From Pseudonocardia alaniniphila (lineage in GTDB: Bacteria > Actinomycetota > Actinomycetes > Mycobacteriales > Pseudonocardiaceae), in contig NZ_JAKXMK010000002.1 of assembly GCF_022524485.1 (NCBI RefSeq), positions 124,001 to 188,000 on the forward strand: DNA of 64,000 nucleotides. The letters run 5' to 3'. The translations under genes were made by a program, and so were the position numbers. Within the stretch, counting starts at the first letter, position 1; each line of letters starts with the position of its first letter. Under the pieces are notes generated by a model. That model saw nothing but the letters and a program-made list of their open reading frames with translations, did no database searches and was not told the DNA's origin. This document shows positions 16,631 to 24,804 of this stretch, piece by piece.

Positions 16631-17644
16631 TCACGCCCCGGTCGCCACGCGCTCCGCCGCCGCCAGACGCGGGCCGATGATCGTCCCGAAGGCCGTGACG
16701 TCGGCCGCCGGCAGGTCGTATCCGGTCTCCGCGGTGTGGGACGGGAAGAAGAACACCCGCTGCACCCCGGACTCCTCGTGGGCGCGCAGGAGTCGGTCGG
16801 CGCAGTACTCCGGCGGCCCGAACAGCCCGAAGGCGTCGCACACCCGCGCCGCGAGCTCCGGGGAGAGGTCCTCGGGCCGGTGGTCGGCGGGGATGTCGAT
16901 CCCGGCGGCGTGCAGCCACCTCAGGTTGGCGACGCTCGGGTAGTCGAGGAACGGCTGGCCGGGGCGGAACCAGCGCCGCGGCCACTCCCGCGCCGTCTCG
17001 AAATCCTCGACCGCCGTGGGAACGATGAAGATCTCCTCCACCTCACCGGCCGAGCGACCGGCGCGCGCCGCCCCCGCGCGGACGTGCTGCCGAGCCGCCT
17101 CGATCCCGTCGGGGTGCAGCCCGACCAGCATCACGACGCCGTCGGCCACCTCGCCCGCGAGCTCCAGCATCTTCGGGCCAGCGGCCAGGATGAAGATCTT
17201 CGGGGCGGGTGCCGCCACGTTGTTCATCCGCAGCTCCTGGCCCTCCACCAGCGCAGGGTGCCCCGAGAGCAACAGCCGCAGAGCGGTCACCACCTCGCCC
17301 AGCTGCCGGCGCCGGGCCTGCGGTTTGCCCGCCTTCTCGACCGACAGGAAGCCGGGCGCGAGGGTGAGCATGATCCGTCCGGGCGCGATCTCCACCAGCG
17401 AGTTGGCGATCGCGGCGAGCACGAGCGGGTGCCGCGTGACCGTGTTGGTGGTGGCCGGGTAGAGCGTGAGGCGCTCGGTGGCCGCGGCGGCCAGGGTGAG
17501 CGCGGCGTACACGTCGCGGCCCGAATGGTGGTGGTCGTGGATGCCGACACCATGGAAGCCCGCGTCCTCGCAGGAGCGGATGAAGTCCATCAGCTCGGGT
17601 AGCGGGCGGCCAACGGGTACGCGGATGTCCACCTCTACGGCCAT
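16631..17644 (-). CDS. LLM-class flavin-dependent oxidoreductase (F420- or FMN-type)
   Basis: About 337 residues with the luciferase-like (beta/alpha)8 fold: MDFIRSCEDAGFHGVGIHDHHH near the N terminus, ALTLAAAATERLTLYPATTN, NSLVEIAPGRIMLTLAPGF, then PKIFILAAGPKMLELAGEVADGVVM. Such enzymes are F420-dependent reductases or FMNH2 monooxygenases acting on small ring or sulfur compounds. The ATG at 17644 follows AGGAGA closely. It is the last gene of the creatininase/GntR/Pht5-like/MFS operon, 50 bp after the transporter, which suggests an oxidative step in the same catabolic route. Confidence 0.88.
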   Translation of the reverse strand: MAVEVDIRVPVGRPLPELMDFIRSCEDAGFHGVGIHDHHHSGRDVYAALTLAAAATERLTLYPATTNTVTRHPLVLAAIANSLVEIAPGRIMLTLAPGFLSVEKAGKPQARRRQLGEVVTALRLLLSGHPALVEGQELRMNNVAAPAPKIFILAAGPKMLELAGEVADGVVMLVGLHPDGIEAARQHVRAGAARAGRSAGEVEEIFIVPTAVEDFETAREWPRRWFRPGQPFLDYPSVANLRWLHAAGIDIPADHRPEDLSPELAARVCDAFGLFGPPEYCADRLLRAHEESGVQRVFFFPSHTAETGYDLPAADVTAFGTIIGPRLAAAERVATGA

Positions 17645-17694
17645 CGTTCTCCTCGTCATTCGTCGTGCCGGTTCGTCGTGATGGGCGAGCGGGG

Positions 17695-18945
17695 TCACTC
17701 GGGGAGCGGCTCGCCCTTGGTCTCGGGCAGGAACAGCACCGCGAGGATGCCGACCAGGTAGATCGGGGCGAAGATGGCCGCGGCCCGGCCGAACCCGCCC
17801 AGTGCGGTGGCGAGGCTGCCGGTGAGCACCGCGCCCGCCATCGCGATGTAGCGCGAGCCGCTGAACACCACGCTGATCGCCGTGGCGCGATGCCGTGTGG
17901 AGAAGAGCTCGGGTGTGTGCACCGTGTACCAGCTGTAGACGCCGCCGGTGAGGAAGCCCGCCGCCAGCTGGAGCCAGGTCGCGGCCACCGCGTCGTGGAC
18001 GGCGAGGAACACGACCGGCACGATCACCAGGCATCCGACGAAGTACAGCTGGATGGAGGCCTTGCGTCCCCAGGACTCCGCGAGGAAGCCGAACGCGATG
18101 CAACCGACGATCTCGCCTGCGTTGTAGAGCGCGGCTGCCCAGCCGGTGAAGAACGCGATGCGGCTCGGGTCGTGGACGAGTCCGCCCACGAAGCTGGGTA
18201 GGTATGAGCTCACCGCCCACCACCCGCCGGTGATCGCGATGGACACCACCAGCGCACCGAGGAAGTTGCGGCGCACGCCGCGCTGGAGCAGATCGGCGAT
18301 CGATGTCCTCGACCGGCGCCTGGCCCACATCGCGGATTCCGGGATGCGCCGCCGCACCAGCAGCACGAGCACCAGCGGCAGGATGCCGAACAGGTACATC
18401 CAGCGCCAGGACAGCTGCAAGGTGGAGCCCATCAGCACCCAGAGCGCCGAGACCAGGAGCCCGCCGACCGAGAAGCCCGCCTGCAGCAGGCCCGCGCCCT
18501 TGGCACGCCATCGTTGCGGCCACACCTCCTGAAGCAGGGAGGTGCCGACCCCCCACTCGGCGCCGATGCCCACGCCGGTGAGGAACCGCGCGATCCCGAA
18601 GATCCACCAGTTGCCCGCCAGGCCGGACAGCGCGGTGAACACGCTGTACACGACCACCGCGATGATCATCGTGCGCCGCCGGCCCAGCCGGTCGCCGACG
18701 ATGCCGCCGATGATCCCGCCGGTCGCCCACCCGGCGAGCGTGATGGCCACCAGGTAGCCCTGGTAGGTGGGAAGGTTGTGCAGCTGCTCGACCGGCAGCA
18801 GCTCGGTGAGCGTGGGCCGGGCCGTGATCAGCAGGACGAACGTGTCGTAGCCGTCGGCCACCCAGAACACCATGGTCAGCGCGAGCACGCCCCATGCGCG
18901 GCGGTCGAGCCCGGCCTTGGGCTCGGCGAGGAGCTGTTCGGTCAC
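17695..18945 (-). CDS. MFS transporter, aromatic-acid/proton symporter type
   Basis: About 416 residues and twelve helices. TM1 carries the DGYDTF sequence matching the D-G-x-D motif of the aromatic-acid symporter group, followed by GGIIGGIVGDRLGRRRTM in the first loop and RFLTGVGIGAEWGVGTSLLQE in TM4-5. The end matches LFLPETKGEPLPE of sugar/acid carriers. GTG at 18945 begins one base after the stop of the Pht5-like gene, so the two are co-translated. It is the likely uptake system for the substrate of this operon. Confidence 0.92.
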   Translation of the reverse strand: MTEQLLAEPKAGLDRRAWGVLALTMVFWVADGYDTFVLLITARPTLTELLPVEQLHNLPTYQGYLVAITLAGWATGGIIGGIVGDRLGRRRTMIIAVVVYSVFTALSGLAGNWWIFGIARFLTGVGIGAEWGVGTSLLQEVWPQRWRAKGAGLLQAGFSVGGLLVSALWVLMGSTLQLSWRWMYLFGILPLVLVLLVRRRIPESAMWARRRSRTSIADLLQRGVRRNFLGALVVSIAITGGWWAVSSYLPSFVGGLVHDPSRIAFFTGWAAALYNAGEIVGCIAFGFLAESWGRKASIQLYFVGCLVIVPVVFLAVHDAVAATWLQLAAGFLTGGVYSWYTVHTPELFSTRHRATAISVVFSGSRYIAMAGAVLTGSLATALGGFGRAAAIFAPIYLVGILAVLFLPETKGEPLPE

Positions 18946-18946
18946 G

Positions 18947-19930
18947 TCAGATCCGGGAGTCGGCGAGTGCGGAGGGTGCGAACAGCTCGGCCATGGCCGG
19001 CGGCTCGGACACCAGGCCCTGCTCGGCCAGGTAGCCGGCGAAGGTGTCGAGCGTCTCCCGGTTCGCGGCGTAGCCGTAGGACCACGGGTCATGGCCCAGG
19101 ATCTCGGCCTGGCGTTCCAGCGCGTCGAGGAGGAAGGGAATCGTGTAGCGCAGGGCCGGGCGGTCCGCCGCCTGCTCGACCGCGATGCGTTTGGCCTCGC
19201 TGAACGCCTTGTACACACTGCGCACCACCCACGGATGGGCGCGGTGCACGTCGGCCCGCACCACCATCATGTGCATGATCGGAAAGATCCCGGTGCGGGT
19301 GAAGTACTCCGCCTCGCGCGCGGCGTAGTCGGGCCACAGCCGGCGCATCCGGGAACCGACGCGGAACTCCGCTGGCACACGGGCCGTCATCAGCGCGTCG
19401 ATCGAGCCGTCGACCAGCGCCTGCGAGAGCGGCTGCTCGACGCGCTCGATGCGCACCCACTCGGGCAGTTGCGGCGTCCGGGGCTCCACGCGTCCCGGCT
19501 GCTCCAGCCCGCCCGTACACCAGACGATGCCGGAGGTGTCCACGTCGAAGTCGTGGCGCAGCAACGCCCTGGCCCACACCGCGGCGGTCAGCTGGTACTC
19601 GGGCACCCCGATGCGTTTCCCCGCGAGGTCACGGGCGTCGGTGATGTCGGAGTCCTTGCGCACGTACAGCGTGGAATGCCGGAAGCTGCGCGAGAGGAAC
19701 ACCGGCACCCCGACGAAGCGGTCGTCCCCGTTCGCGTGGGCGATGGCGTAGCTGGACAGCGACATCTCGGAGGCGTCGAACTCGGCGTTCGTGAGCATCC
19801 GCGAGAAACACTCCTCGGGTTCGAGCCTCACGAGGTTGAGGTCGATGCCCTCCGGCCGGACGCGGCCGTCGGCCAGCGGCCACACCCGGTCGTAGTCGCC
19901 GCAGGCGAGCGTCAGGGGAACGCGCGTCAT
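18947..19930 (-). CDS. 4,5-dihydroxyphthalate decarboxylase-like (PBP2-fold) protein
   Basis: About 327 residues beginning LTLACGDYDRVWPLADGRVRPEGIDLN, then EFDASEMSLSSYAIAHANGD, DLAGKRIGVPEYQLTAAVWARALL and the WCTGGLEQPGR segment. This is the family of Pht5, the decarboxylase that turns 4,5-dihydroxyphthalate into protocatechuate, built on a type-2 periplasmic-binding fold. No signal peptide or lipobox is present, which argues for a cytosolic enzyme rather than a transport receptor. The ATG at 19930 lies 11 bp after GntR. Many homologues are annotated as decarboxylases without proof, so the reaction is uncertain. Confidence 0.85.
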   Translation of the reverse strand: MTRVPLTLACGDYDRVWPLADGRVRPEGIDLNLVRLEPEECFSRMLTNAEFDASEMSLSSYAIAHANGDDRFVGVPVFLSRSFRHSTLYVRKDSDITDARDLAGKRIGVPEYQLTAAVWARALLRHDFDVDTSGIVWCTGGLEQPGRVEPRTPQLPEWVRIERVEQPLSQALVDGSIDALMTARVPAEFRVGSRMRRLWPDYAAREAEYFTRTGIFPIMHMMVVRADVHRAHPWVVRSVYKAFSEAKRIAVEQAADRPALRYTIPFLLDALERQAEILGHDPWSYGYAANRETLDTFAGYLAEQGLVSEPPAMAELFAPSALADSRI

Positions 19931-19941
19931 GGGGTAGTTCC

Positions 19942-20724
19942 TCAATCGTCGAGATAGGTACGGATCACCGAGAACCGGAGGTACTCGTCGTTGACGTGCG
20001 CCACGGTGACGGCGACGGGCTGCTCGTCGGCACGGATGTGGATGTGCCGCAGCCGCAGCAGCGGATGGGTCGCGGGGACCCGCAAGGTCTCCGCCAGCGC
20101 GGGGGAGGGGAGCACGGGTCGTACCTCGGCCACCGAGTAGCAGACCGGCGGCCCGGCGTGGGCCTCGACGAACTCGAAGGTCGACCGGCGGGCGTCCAGG
20201 TGATCCGGCTCGTCGCCCAGCAGGTGGGCAGGCACGAGGTCGACGCTGTGCACCGCGGGCTCGCCGTTCGCGTCGAACACCCGCTCGATCCGCACCGCCT
20301 GCGCCCCGGCGTCGAGGCACAGCGCCGTCGCGTCGTCCTGATCCAGCTCGACGACCCGCTGGCCCACGACCCGCATCGACGGCTCGTACCCGGCGCGGCC
20401 GAGCAGGTCGACGAACGGGCCGGCCTCGGCGAGGTTGGCGCCGACGCCGAGCGCGTACCGGTTGATGAACGTGCCGCGCCCGTGCAGCCGGCGGATGCGT
20501 CCTTCCTGCTGCAACGCCTGCAGGGCCGAGCGCAGGGTGGCCCGGCTCACGCCGAGCGCGGCCGAGAGCTCCGCCTCGGACGGCAGCCGGAGCGTGCCGT
20601 TCGCGCCCAGCCTGATGACCACCTCGCGCAGCTGGTCGCGCACCTGCCGATAGCAGTCGGTGGTGATGGCCTCGACCTGCAGCAGCTCGGCGAGCGCCGC
20701 GTCACCGGTCTTCCTGATGGCCAT
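19942..20724 (-). CDS. GntR-family regulator, HutC type
   Basis: A 260-residue protein with an N-terminal winged helix (YRQVRDQLREVVIRLGANGTLRLPSEAELSAALGVS, then TLRSALQALQQEGRIRRLHGRGTF) and a C-terminal UTRA ligand domain of the HutC/FarR type (VRIERVFDANGEPAVHSVDLVP through LLRLRHIHIRADEQPVAVTV). UTRA domains bind small organic acids or sugars. It sits inside the operon between the creatininase-family gene (4-bp gap) and the Pht5-like gene (11 bp). It is the obvious reader of the palindrome at 21571-21595. Confidence 0.93.
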   Translation of the reverse strand: MAIRKTGDAALAELLQVEAITTDCYRQVRDQLREVVIRLGANGTLRLPSEAELSAALGVSRATLRSALQALQQEGRIRRLHGRGTFINRYALGVGANLAEAGPFVDLLGRAGYEPSMRVVGQRVVELDQDDATALCLDAGAQAVRIERVFDANGEPAVHSVDLVPAHLLGDEPDHLDARRSTFEFVEAHAGPPVCYSVAEVRPVLPSPALAETLRVPATHPLLRLRHIHIRADEQPVAVTVAHVNDEYLRFSVIRTYLDD

Positions 20725-20728
20725 GGGA

Positions 20729-21553
20729 TCAGCCGTCCGACGGCTTCCCGATCGGTCCGTGGTAGCTCCGCAGCCACTCCACCAGCTCGGCGAGCCTGGT
20801 CACGATGTGGTCGTGGTAGCGCTTGCCCTTCTCCTCGGAGAGTCCGAGGGACGAGCTGAAGCTCCCGGTCGGGGTGAAGGCGCGCTGCTCCTCGCCCGAC
20901 CAGATGATCTCCACGCCGTCCGGGGCGGGACCGAACAGATCGTTGCCCACGAACCCGCCGAACACCTCGTCGAAGTCCACGGAGGCATCGGTGAGGCGAT
21001 CGGTGCGGATCTTGCCGGGGAAGCGGTAGTGCACGTGGGAGAGCTCGAGCTCACCGGCGTGGTGCTCGTTGGTCTCCTTGATCGTGGGCGCGCTGGAGCG
21101 GGCCAGATGCAGGGGATCGGCCACGGCGAAGAGCACCTGCGGCAGCTCCTCGTCGTGCAGCACACGCACCGCGCTGTTCAGAGCGGGAAGGTTCGAGCCC
21201 TTGTGCCCGTTGAGCAGGATGATCCGATCGAACCCGTGGCGCGCCAGGCTGCGGGCCACGTCCCGGATGAGCAGGGTGAGTGTGTCCGGGCGGATGGTGA
21301 TCGTGCCGGGGAAGCCACCGTGGTGCGACGAGTCGCCGTACCAGATCGGGGGCGCCACGAGCACGCCCGTGCGCTCGGCCACGTCCTCTGCCAGCGTGAT
21401 CGCGACATAGGTGTCGACGCCGAGCACACCGGCAGGCCCGTGTTGCTCGGTGCTGCCCACCGGCACGATCGCGATTCGATCGTGCTGGAGGTAGGAATCC
21501 ACTTCTTCCCACGTCAGGTCCTGGATCCAGACCGACGGTCGGCTTCCCGTCAT
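20729..21553 (-). CDS. Creatininase-family amidohydrolase
   Basis: About 274 residues. The metal-binding signatures are VPVGSTEQHGPAGVLGVDTYVA (Glu, His, Asp ligands, near residues 31-52), GDSSHHGGFPGTITI, ILLNGHKGSN, and ETNEHHAGELELSHV with the further His/Glu ligands. Family members cut ring or peptide amide bonds using Zn or Mn; creatinine itself is only one substrate. ATG 21553 has GAGAGG five bases upstream. It is the first gene of the leftward operon and starts 18 bp from the palindromic operator. Confidence 0.9.
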   Translation of the reverse strand: MTGSRPSVWIQDLTWEEVDSYLQHDRIAIVPVGSTEQHGPAGVLGVDTYVAITLAEDVAERTGVLVAPPIWYGDSSHHGGFPGTITIRPDTLTLLIRDVARSLARHGFDRIILLNGHKGSNLPALNSAVRVLHDEELPQVLFAVADPLHLARSSAPTIKETNEHHAGELELSHVHYRFPGKIRTDRLTDASVDFDEVFGGFVGNDLFGPAPDGVEIIWSGEEQRAFTPTGSFSSSLGLSEEKGKRYHDHIVTRLAELVEWLRSYHGPIGKPSDG

Positions 21554-21570
21554 GGCACCTCTCACTCTTT

Positions 21571-21595
21571 AGGCTAGACGTCTGACGTCTAACCT
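21571..21595. promoter_or_regulatory. 25-bp palindromic operator between divergent operons
   Basis: TAGACGTC (21575-21582) and GACGTCTA (21584-21591) are perfect arms around one central base. The symmetry extends to AGG/CCT at 21571 and 21595, with only one mismatched pair in 25 bp. It lies in the 74-bp gap between the creatininase-family gene and the NRAMP-like gene. The TAGAC...GTCTA form resembles HutC-subfamily operators, and the neighbouring GntR regulator is the natural ligand. It could control both arms. Confidence 0.7.
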
Positions 21596-21627
21596 AGACT
21601 CGCTCGCAGTCGCGAGCGAGGAGTGTG

Positions 21628-22869
21628 ATGGACGGCTCTACCAGCACGGATGAATCCACCGGGGACGTGCCGCGCCGGGTGCGACTTCGGGTGCCCCCGT
21701 TGCTCGGTGCCGCCGTACTGATGGCGATGAGTGCCGCAGGCCCGGGCTTCATCACCCAGACCGCCTCGTTCACGGTGCTCTACGGCGCCTCGTTCGCCTG
21801 CGCGGTGGTGGTCTCGATGCTCATCGACATCGCCGTGCAGCTGAACGTGTGGCGGATCCTCGGGATCTCCGGGCAGCGGGCCCAGGATCTCGCCAGCAAG
21901 GTCTTCCCCGGCGCGGGCCAGATCCTCAGCGCGTTCGTCGTGCTGGGCGCGATCGTCTTCAACATCGGCAACGTCGCGGGCGCGGGCCTCGGGCTGCACG
22001 ACCTGCTCGGCATCGATCCCCGGATCGGCACCGCGATCAGCGGCTGCCTCGCCATCGCGATCTTCCTCGGCAAGTCCGTCTTCACCGCGGTCGACCGGGT
22101 CATGGTGGTGCTCGGCCTGGTCAAGATCGGGCTGATCATCGCCCTCGTCGCCGTCACGGCTCCGCCCGTGGGTGAGGCGGTCATCGGCACCGTGGACCCG
22201 CAGGGCCTGCCGTTCCTGCCGATCCTCACGCTGATCGGCGGCACCGTAGGCGGCTTCATCACCTACTCCGGCGCCCACCGCCTCATCGACAGCGGGATCA
22301 CCGGGGCCCGGAACGTCTCCCGTATCAACAGCGGGGCTCTCACCGGCATCCTGGTGGCGTGCATCCTGCGGATCGTGCTGTTCCTCGGGTTCTTCGGTGT
22401 GGTGGCCACCGGGGTGCATCTCGCCAACCCGAACGACGCGGCAGGCTCGAGCTTCCTGGCCGCGTTCGGCCCCGTCGGACTGCACCTGTTCGGACTGGTG
22501 TTCTGGGCGGCCGGGATGACGAGCACGATCGGCAACTCCTACACCACCGCCACCTTCCTGCGGTCCTACGCGGCCCCGATCCGCCGGCACATGAACCGCA
22601 CGGTGATCGTGCTGATCGCGCTGGCCACCGTCGTGTTCGTCGCCGCGGGGCAGACACCGCAGTCGATGCTGGTGTTCGCCGGTGCGATCAACGGCCTCGT
22701 CCTGCCGATCGGGCTCGCCATCATCCTGTGGGTCGCGCTGCGCCGCCGCGACCTGATCGAGCGCTACCGGTATCCCACCGTGCTGCTCACCGCCGGCATC
22801 GCCGCCTGGCTGTTCACCGCCTTCGCGGCGGTCGTCTCACTGACTTCCATCGGATCGATCTTTCACTGA
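21628..22869 (+). CDS. NRAMP-family transporter, YcsG-like
   Basis: About 413 residues with roughly eleven membrane helices. The first helix contains AAGPGFITQTASFTVLYGASF, corresponding to the DPGN region of NRAMP metal carriers but without the Asp and Asn metal ligands. TM6 reads GTVGGFITYSGAHRLIDSGITG in place of the MPH motif. So it keeps the fold but probably not divalent-metal selectivity. YcsG-like members are encoded with YcsI/DUF1445 proteins, as here. ATG 21628 follows GAGGAG. It is divergent from the creatininase operon across the palindrome. Confidence 0.85.
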   Translation: MDGSTSTDESTGDVPRRVRLRVPPLLGAAVLMAMSAAGPGFITQTASFTVLYGASFACAVVVSMLIDIAVQLNVWRILGISGQRAQDLASKVFPGAGQILSAFVVLGAIVFNIGNVAGAGLGLHDLLGIDPRIGTAISGCLAIAIFLGKSVFTAVDRVMVVLGLVKIGLIIALVAVTAPPVGEAVIGTVDPQGLPFLPILTLIGGTVGGFITYSGAHRLIDSGITGARNVSRINSGALTGILVACILRIVLFLGFFGVVATGVHLANPNDAAGSSFLAAFGPVGLHLFGLVFWAAGMTSTIGNSYTTATFLRSYAAPIRRHMNRTVIVLIALATVVFVAAGQTPQSMLVFAGAINGLVLPIGLAIILWVALRRRDLIERYRYPTVLLTAGIAAWLFTAFAAVVSLTSIGSIFH

Positions 22870-22878
22870 GGAAGCGCC

Positions 22879-23709
22879 ATGACCATCCCAGCTCAATCCA
22901 CTCCGGCACCGGCCCTCCCGGTCCCAGGCCCTGCCGCTTCCACGATCGGCCCCGCCGAGGCTCGTAGCCGCTTCCGCGCCGGCGTGCGGGTGCCGACCGC
23001 GGGCTGGGCGCCCGGCTACGCGCAGGCCAACATGATCGTCGTCCCGCGCGAGTACGCCTACGAGACGCTCCTGTTCGGACAGCGCAACCCCAAGCCGTGC
23101 CCGATCATCGACGTGACCGAGCCGGGCAGCCCCTACACCGCGCTGGCAGAAGGCGCCGACCTGCGCACCGACCTGCCCGCCTACCGCGTGTGGCGCGACG
23201 GCGAGCTGGTGGACGAGCCCGACGAGATCACCCGCTACTGGTCCGACGACCTCGTCGCGTTCCTGATCGGTTGCAGCTTCACCTTCGAGACGCCGATGCT
23301 GGCGGCGGGCATCGAGGTGCGCCACATCAGCCGGGGAAGCAACGTCTCGATGTACCGCACCAACCGGCAGTGCCGGCCCGCCGGGCGCCTGAGCGGCCCG
23401 CTGGTGGTGTCGATGCGGCCGATTGCCGCCGACCGTGTGGCCGACGCGGTGCGCATCAGCGGCCAGTTCCCCTCCGTGCACGGGGCCCCGGTGCACATCG
23501 GCGACCCGGAGGCGCTGGGCATCACGGACCTGTCCGCTCCCGACTTCGGCGACCCGGTCGAGATCCGCGACGGCGAGGTGCCCGTCTTCTGGGCCTGCGG
23601 GGTGACCCCCCAGGCCGCGATCATGACGTCCCGGCCGCCGTTCGCGATCACCCACGCGCCCGGGTACATGTTCATCAGCGACGTGCCGGACCACACCTAC
23701 GCGGTCTGA
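22879..23709 (+). CDS. DUF1445 family protein (putative hydro-lyase/D-glutamate cyclase, YcsI-like)
   Basis: A 276-residue soluble protein with the full set of family signatures: [38 protein letters not shown]-like [69 protein letters not shown], and near the end [14 protein letters not shown] with [11 protein letters not shown]. Mammalian and bacterial relatives are D-glutamate cyclase or putative hydro-lyases. It starts 9 bp after the NRAMP-like transporter, so the pair probably imports and processes one substrate. Exact reaction unproven. Confidence 0.92.
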   Translation: MTIPAQSTPAPALPVPGPAASTIGPAEARSRFRAGVRVPTAGWAPGYAQANMIVVPREYAYETLLFGQRNPKPCPIIDVTEPGSPYTALAEGADLRTDLPAYRVWRDGELVDEPDEITRYWSDDLVAFLIGCSFTFETPMLAAGIEVRHISRGSNVSMYRTNRQCRPAGRLSGPLVVSMRPIAADRVADAVRISGQFPSVHGAPVHIGDPEALGITDLSAPDFGDPVEIRDGEVPVFWACGVTPQAAIMTSRPPFAITHAPGYMFISDVPDHTYAV

Positions 23710-23731
23710 CGCGCCCGGTCGTTCGCTGCTG

Positions 23732-24112
23732 TCAGGGCAGCTGTTCGAGATCGACGCCGGCCAGGTCGGTGTCGATGTAGCGGCTGGCGTCCCTCGTGAC
23801 CAGTGGCCACCCGCGATCCCGCGCGCAGAGCAGCGCGTGGGCCTCGAGCAGTTCGCCCCCCGCCCAGCCGACCGTGCGCGCACGCGCGGCGGTGAGGTCG
23901 TCGATGACGGCCACCGGTAACTGCAGCAGAACCTCCAGCACCGGACGGTCCTTCTCGTCCAGCAGCGCCCATGCTGCTGCCACCCCCGTGGAGGGGATCG
24001 AGAGCACAAGCCCTTCCTCGACGGCGGTCCACACCAGGGCGGCGGAGTACACCGACCTCCCGGAAGCGAACGCGACCACGGCTGAGGCGTCGAGCACACG
24101 GCCGCCGATCAC
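23732..24112 (-). CDS. PIN-domain toxin of a type II toxin-antitoxin pair
   Basis: A 126-residue PIN-fold ribonuclease candidate. Acidic residues at the expected places are Asp8 (GRVLDASAVVAF), Glu90 (GELLEAHALLCARDRGW) and Asp108 (LVTRDASRY), enough for Mg2+ binding. The start overlaps the end of the RHH antitoxin gene by four bases, the usual order antitoxin-toxin. PIN toxins of this type cleave RNA or tRNA when the antitoxin is degraded. Confidence 0.85.
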   Translation of the reverse strand: MIGGRVLDASAVVAFASGRSVYSAALVWTAVEEGLVLSIPSTGVAAAWALLDEKDRPVLEVLLQLPVAVIDDLTAARARTVGWAGGELLEAHALLCARDRGWPLVTRDASRYIDTDLAGVDLEQLP

Positions 24113-24339
24113 GCGGACGCGAGTCCCAGGTCGCGGCGCACGGTGTCGAGCACCTCACGCGGTGGGCGTCCGCCGAGCACGCGCTCGAGCTCGGCCAGTG
24201 CGTGGGCCCGCGTCAGCTGGTTGCGCAGGGCGTCGGCGACGAACGCCGACAGGCTCTCTGCTGCGCCTGCGGCCACTGCTTCGCGGGCGCTGCTCAGTAC
24301 GTCCGGCGGGAGACTTACCGTCACACGCTCAGCAGTCAT
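24109..24339 (-). CDS. Ribbon-helix-helix antitoxin
   Basis: A 76-residue protein. ERVTVSLPPDVLSSAREAVAAG gives the beta strand and first helix of an RHH DNA-binding unit, and LSAFVADALRNQLTRA gives the second helix. The C-terminal tail (LERVLGGRPPREVLDTVRRDLGL) should wrap the PIN toxin. Direct repeats at its start suggest autoregulation. Together with the downstream PIN gene it forms a VapBC-like module. Confidence 0.85.
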   Translation of the reverse strand: MTAERVTVSLPPDVLSSAREAVAAGAAESLSAFVADALRNQLTRAHALAELERVLGGRPPREVLDTVRRDLGLASA

Positions 24340-24363
24340 ACTCGGAGCTTACTTCAGTCATAC
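24333..24363. promoter_or_regulatory. Direct-repeat operator of the toxin-antitoxin pair
   Basis: CAGTCATAC occurs at 24333-24341, spanning the antitoxin ATG, and again at 24355-24363, a 22-bp offset equal to about two helix turns. RHH antitoxins bind repeated half-sites on one face of DNA, so this is a good candidate for autorepression. Confidence 0.45.
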
Positions 24364-24411
24364 CGCACGGCTTGCAGCGTTCCTCCGTCCGATACCGCGG
24401 CGGCGGTCCGC

Positions 24412-24759
24412 CTACGGCCGCCCGGCGGCGTGGCGGGCCCGCTGCACGCTCACGTCCGCCCCCACCCCGTCCGCCTCGGCCGCGGCCAGCACGCTCGCCA
24501 GCAGGCCGGGAAAACGTTCCTCGATCTCATCGCGGCGCAGGCGCACGAAGCAGCGCGTGCCTTCCTTCCGGGTGCAGGTGACTCCGGCGTCACGCAGGAG
24601 CTTCAGGTGGTAGCTCAAGGTCGACTTGGCGACCGGGGTGCGCAGGTCGCCCCATCCCTGCTCGGAGCCGTCGGCCAGCGCGCGGACCAACCCGATGCGC
24701 GTCGGGTCGCTCAGCGCGGTGAGCACGCGGGGCAACGTCATCTCGCCGGTCTCTTCCAT
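24412..24759 (-). CDS. ArsR-family repressor
   Basis: A 115-residue winged-helix protein: LPRVLTALSDPTRIGLVRALADG, VAKSTLSYHLKLLRDAGV as recognition helix, and CTRKEGTRCFVRLRRDEIEERFPG as wing. Two cysteines (TCTRKEGTRC) bracket the wing, which could sense redox state or electrophiles, but this is speculative. It is divergent from the SDR gene with only 22 bp between the start codons, so one site probably controls both. Confidence 0.9.
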   Translation of the reverse strand: MEETGEMTLPRVLTALSDPTRIGLVRALADGSEQGWGDLRTPVAKSTLSYHLKLLRDAGVTCTRKEGTRCFVRLRRDEIEERFPGLLASVLAAAEADGVGADVSVQRARHAAGRP

Positions 24760-24773
24760 GCGGCGATGCTACC

Positions 24774-24804
24774 TTCGTTCTATGGTCGACGAACATCGAA
24801 CGAA
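24774..24804. promoter_or_regulatory. Inverted repeat across the SDR start codon
   Basis: TTCGTTC (24774-24780) and GAACGAA (24798-24804) are perfect arms 17 bp apart, and the SDR ATG (24782) lies between them. An internal CGAAC (24790-24794) adds a further half-site. ArsR-type binding here would block a leaderless SDR transcript. Confidence 0.4.

Noticed and set aside
16631-18895. A 754-residue protein ending in the LLM oxidoreductase
   Set aside because: The first 400 residues are a shadow of the MFS transporter gene; the LLM protein starts at 17644 with its own ribosome site.
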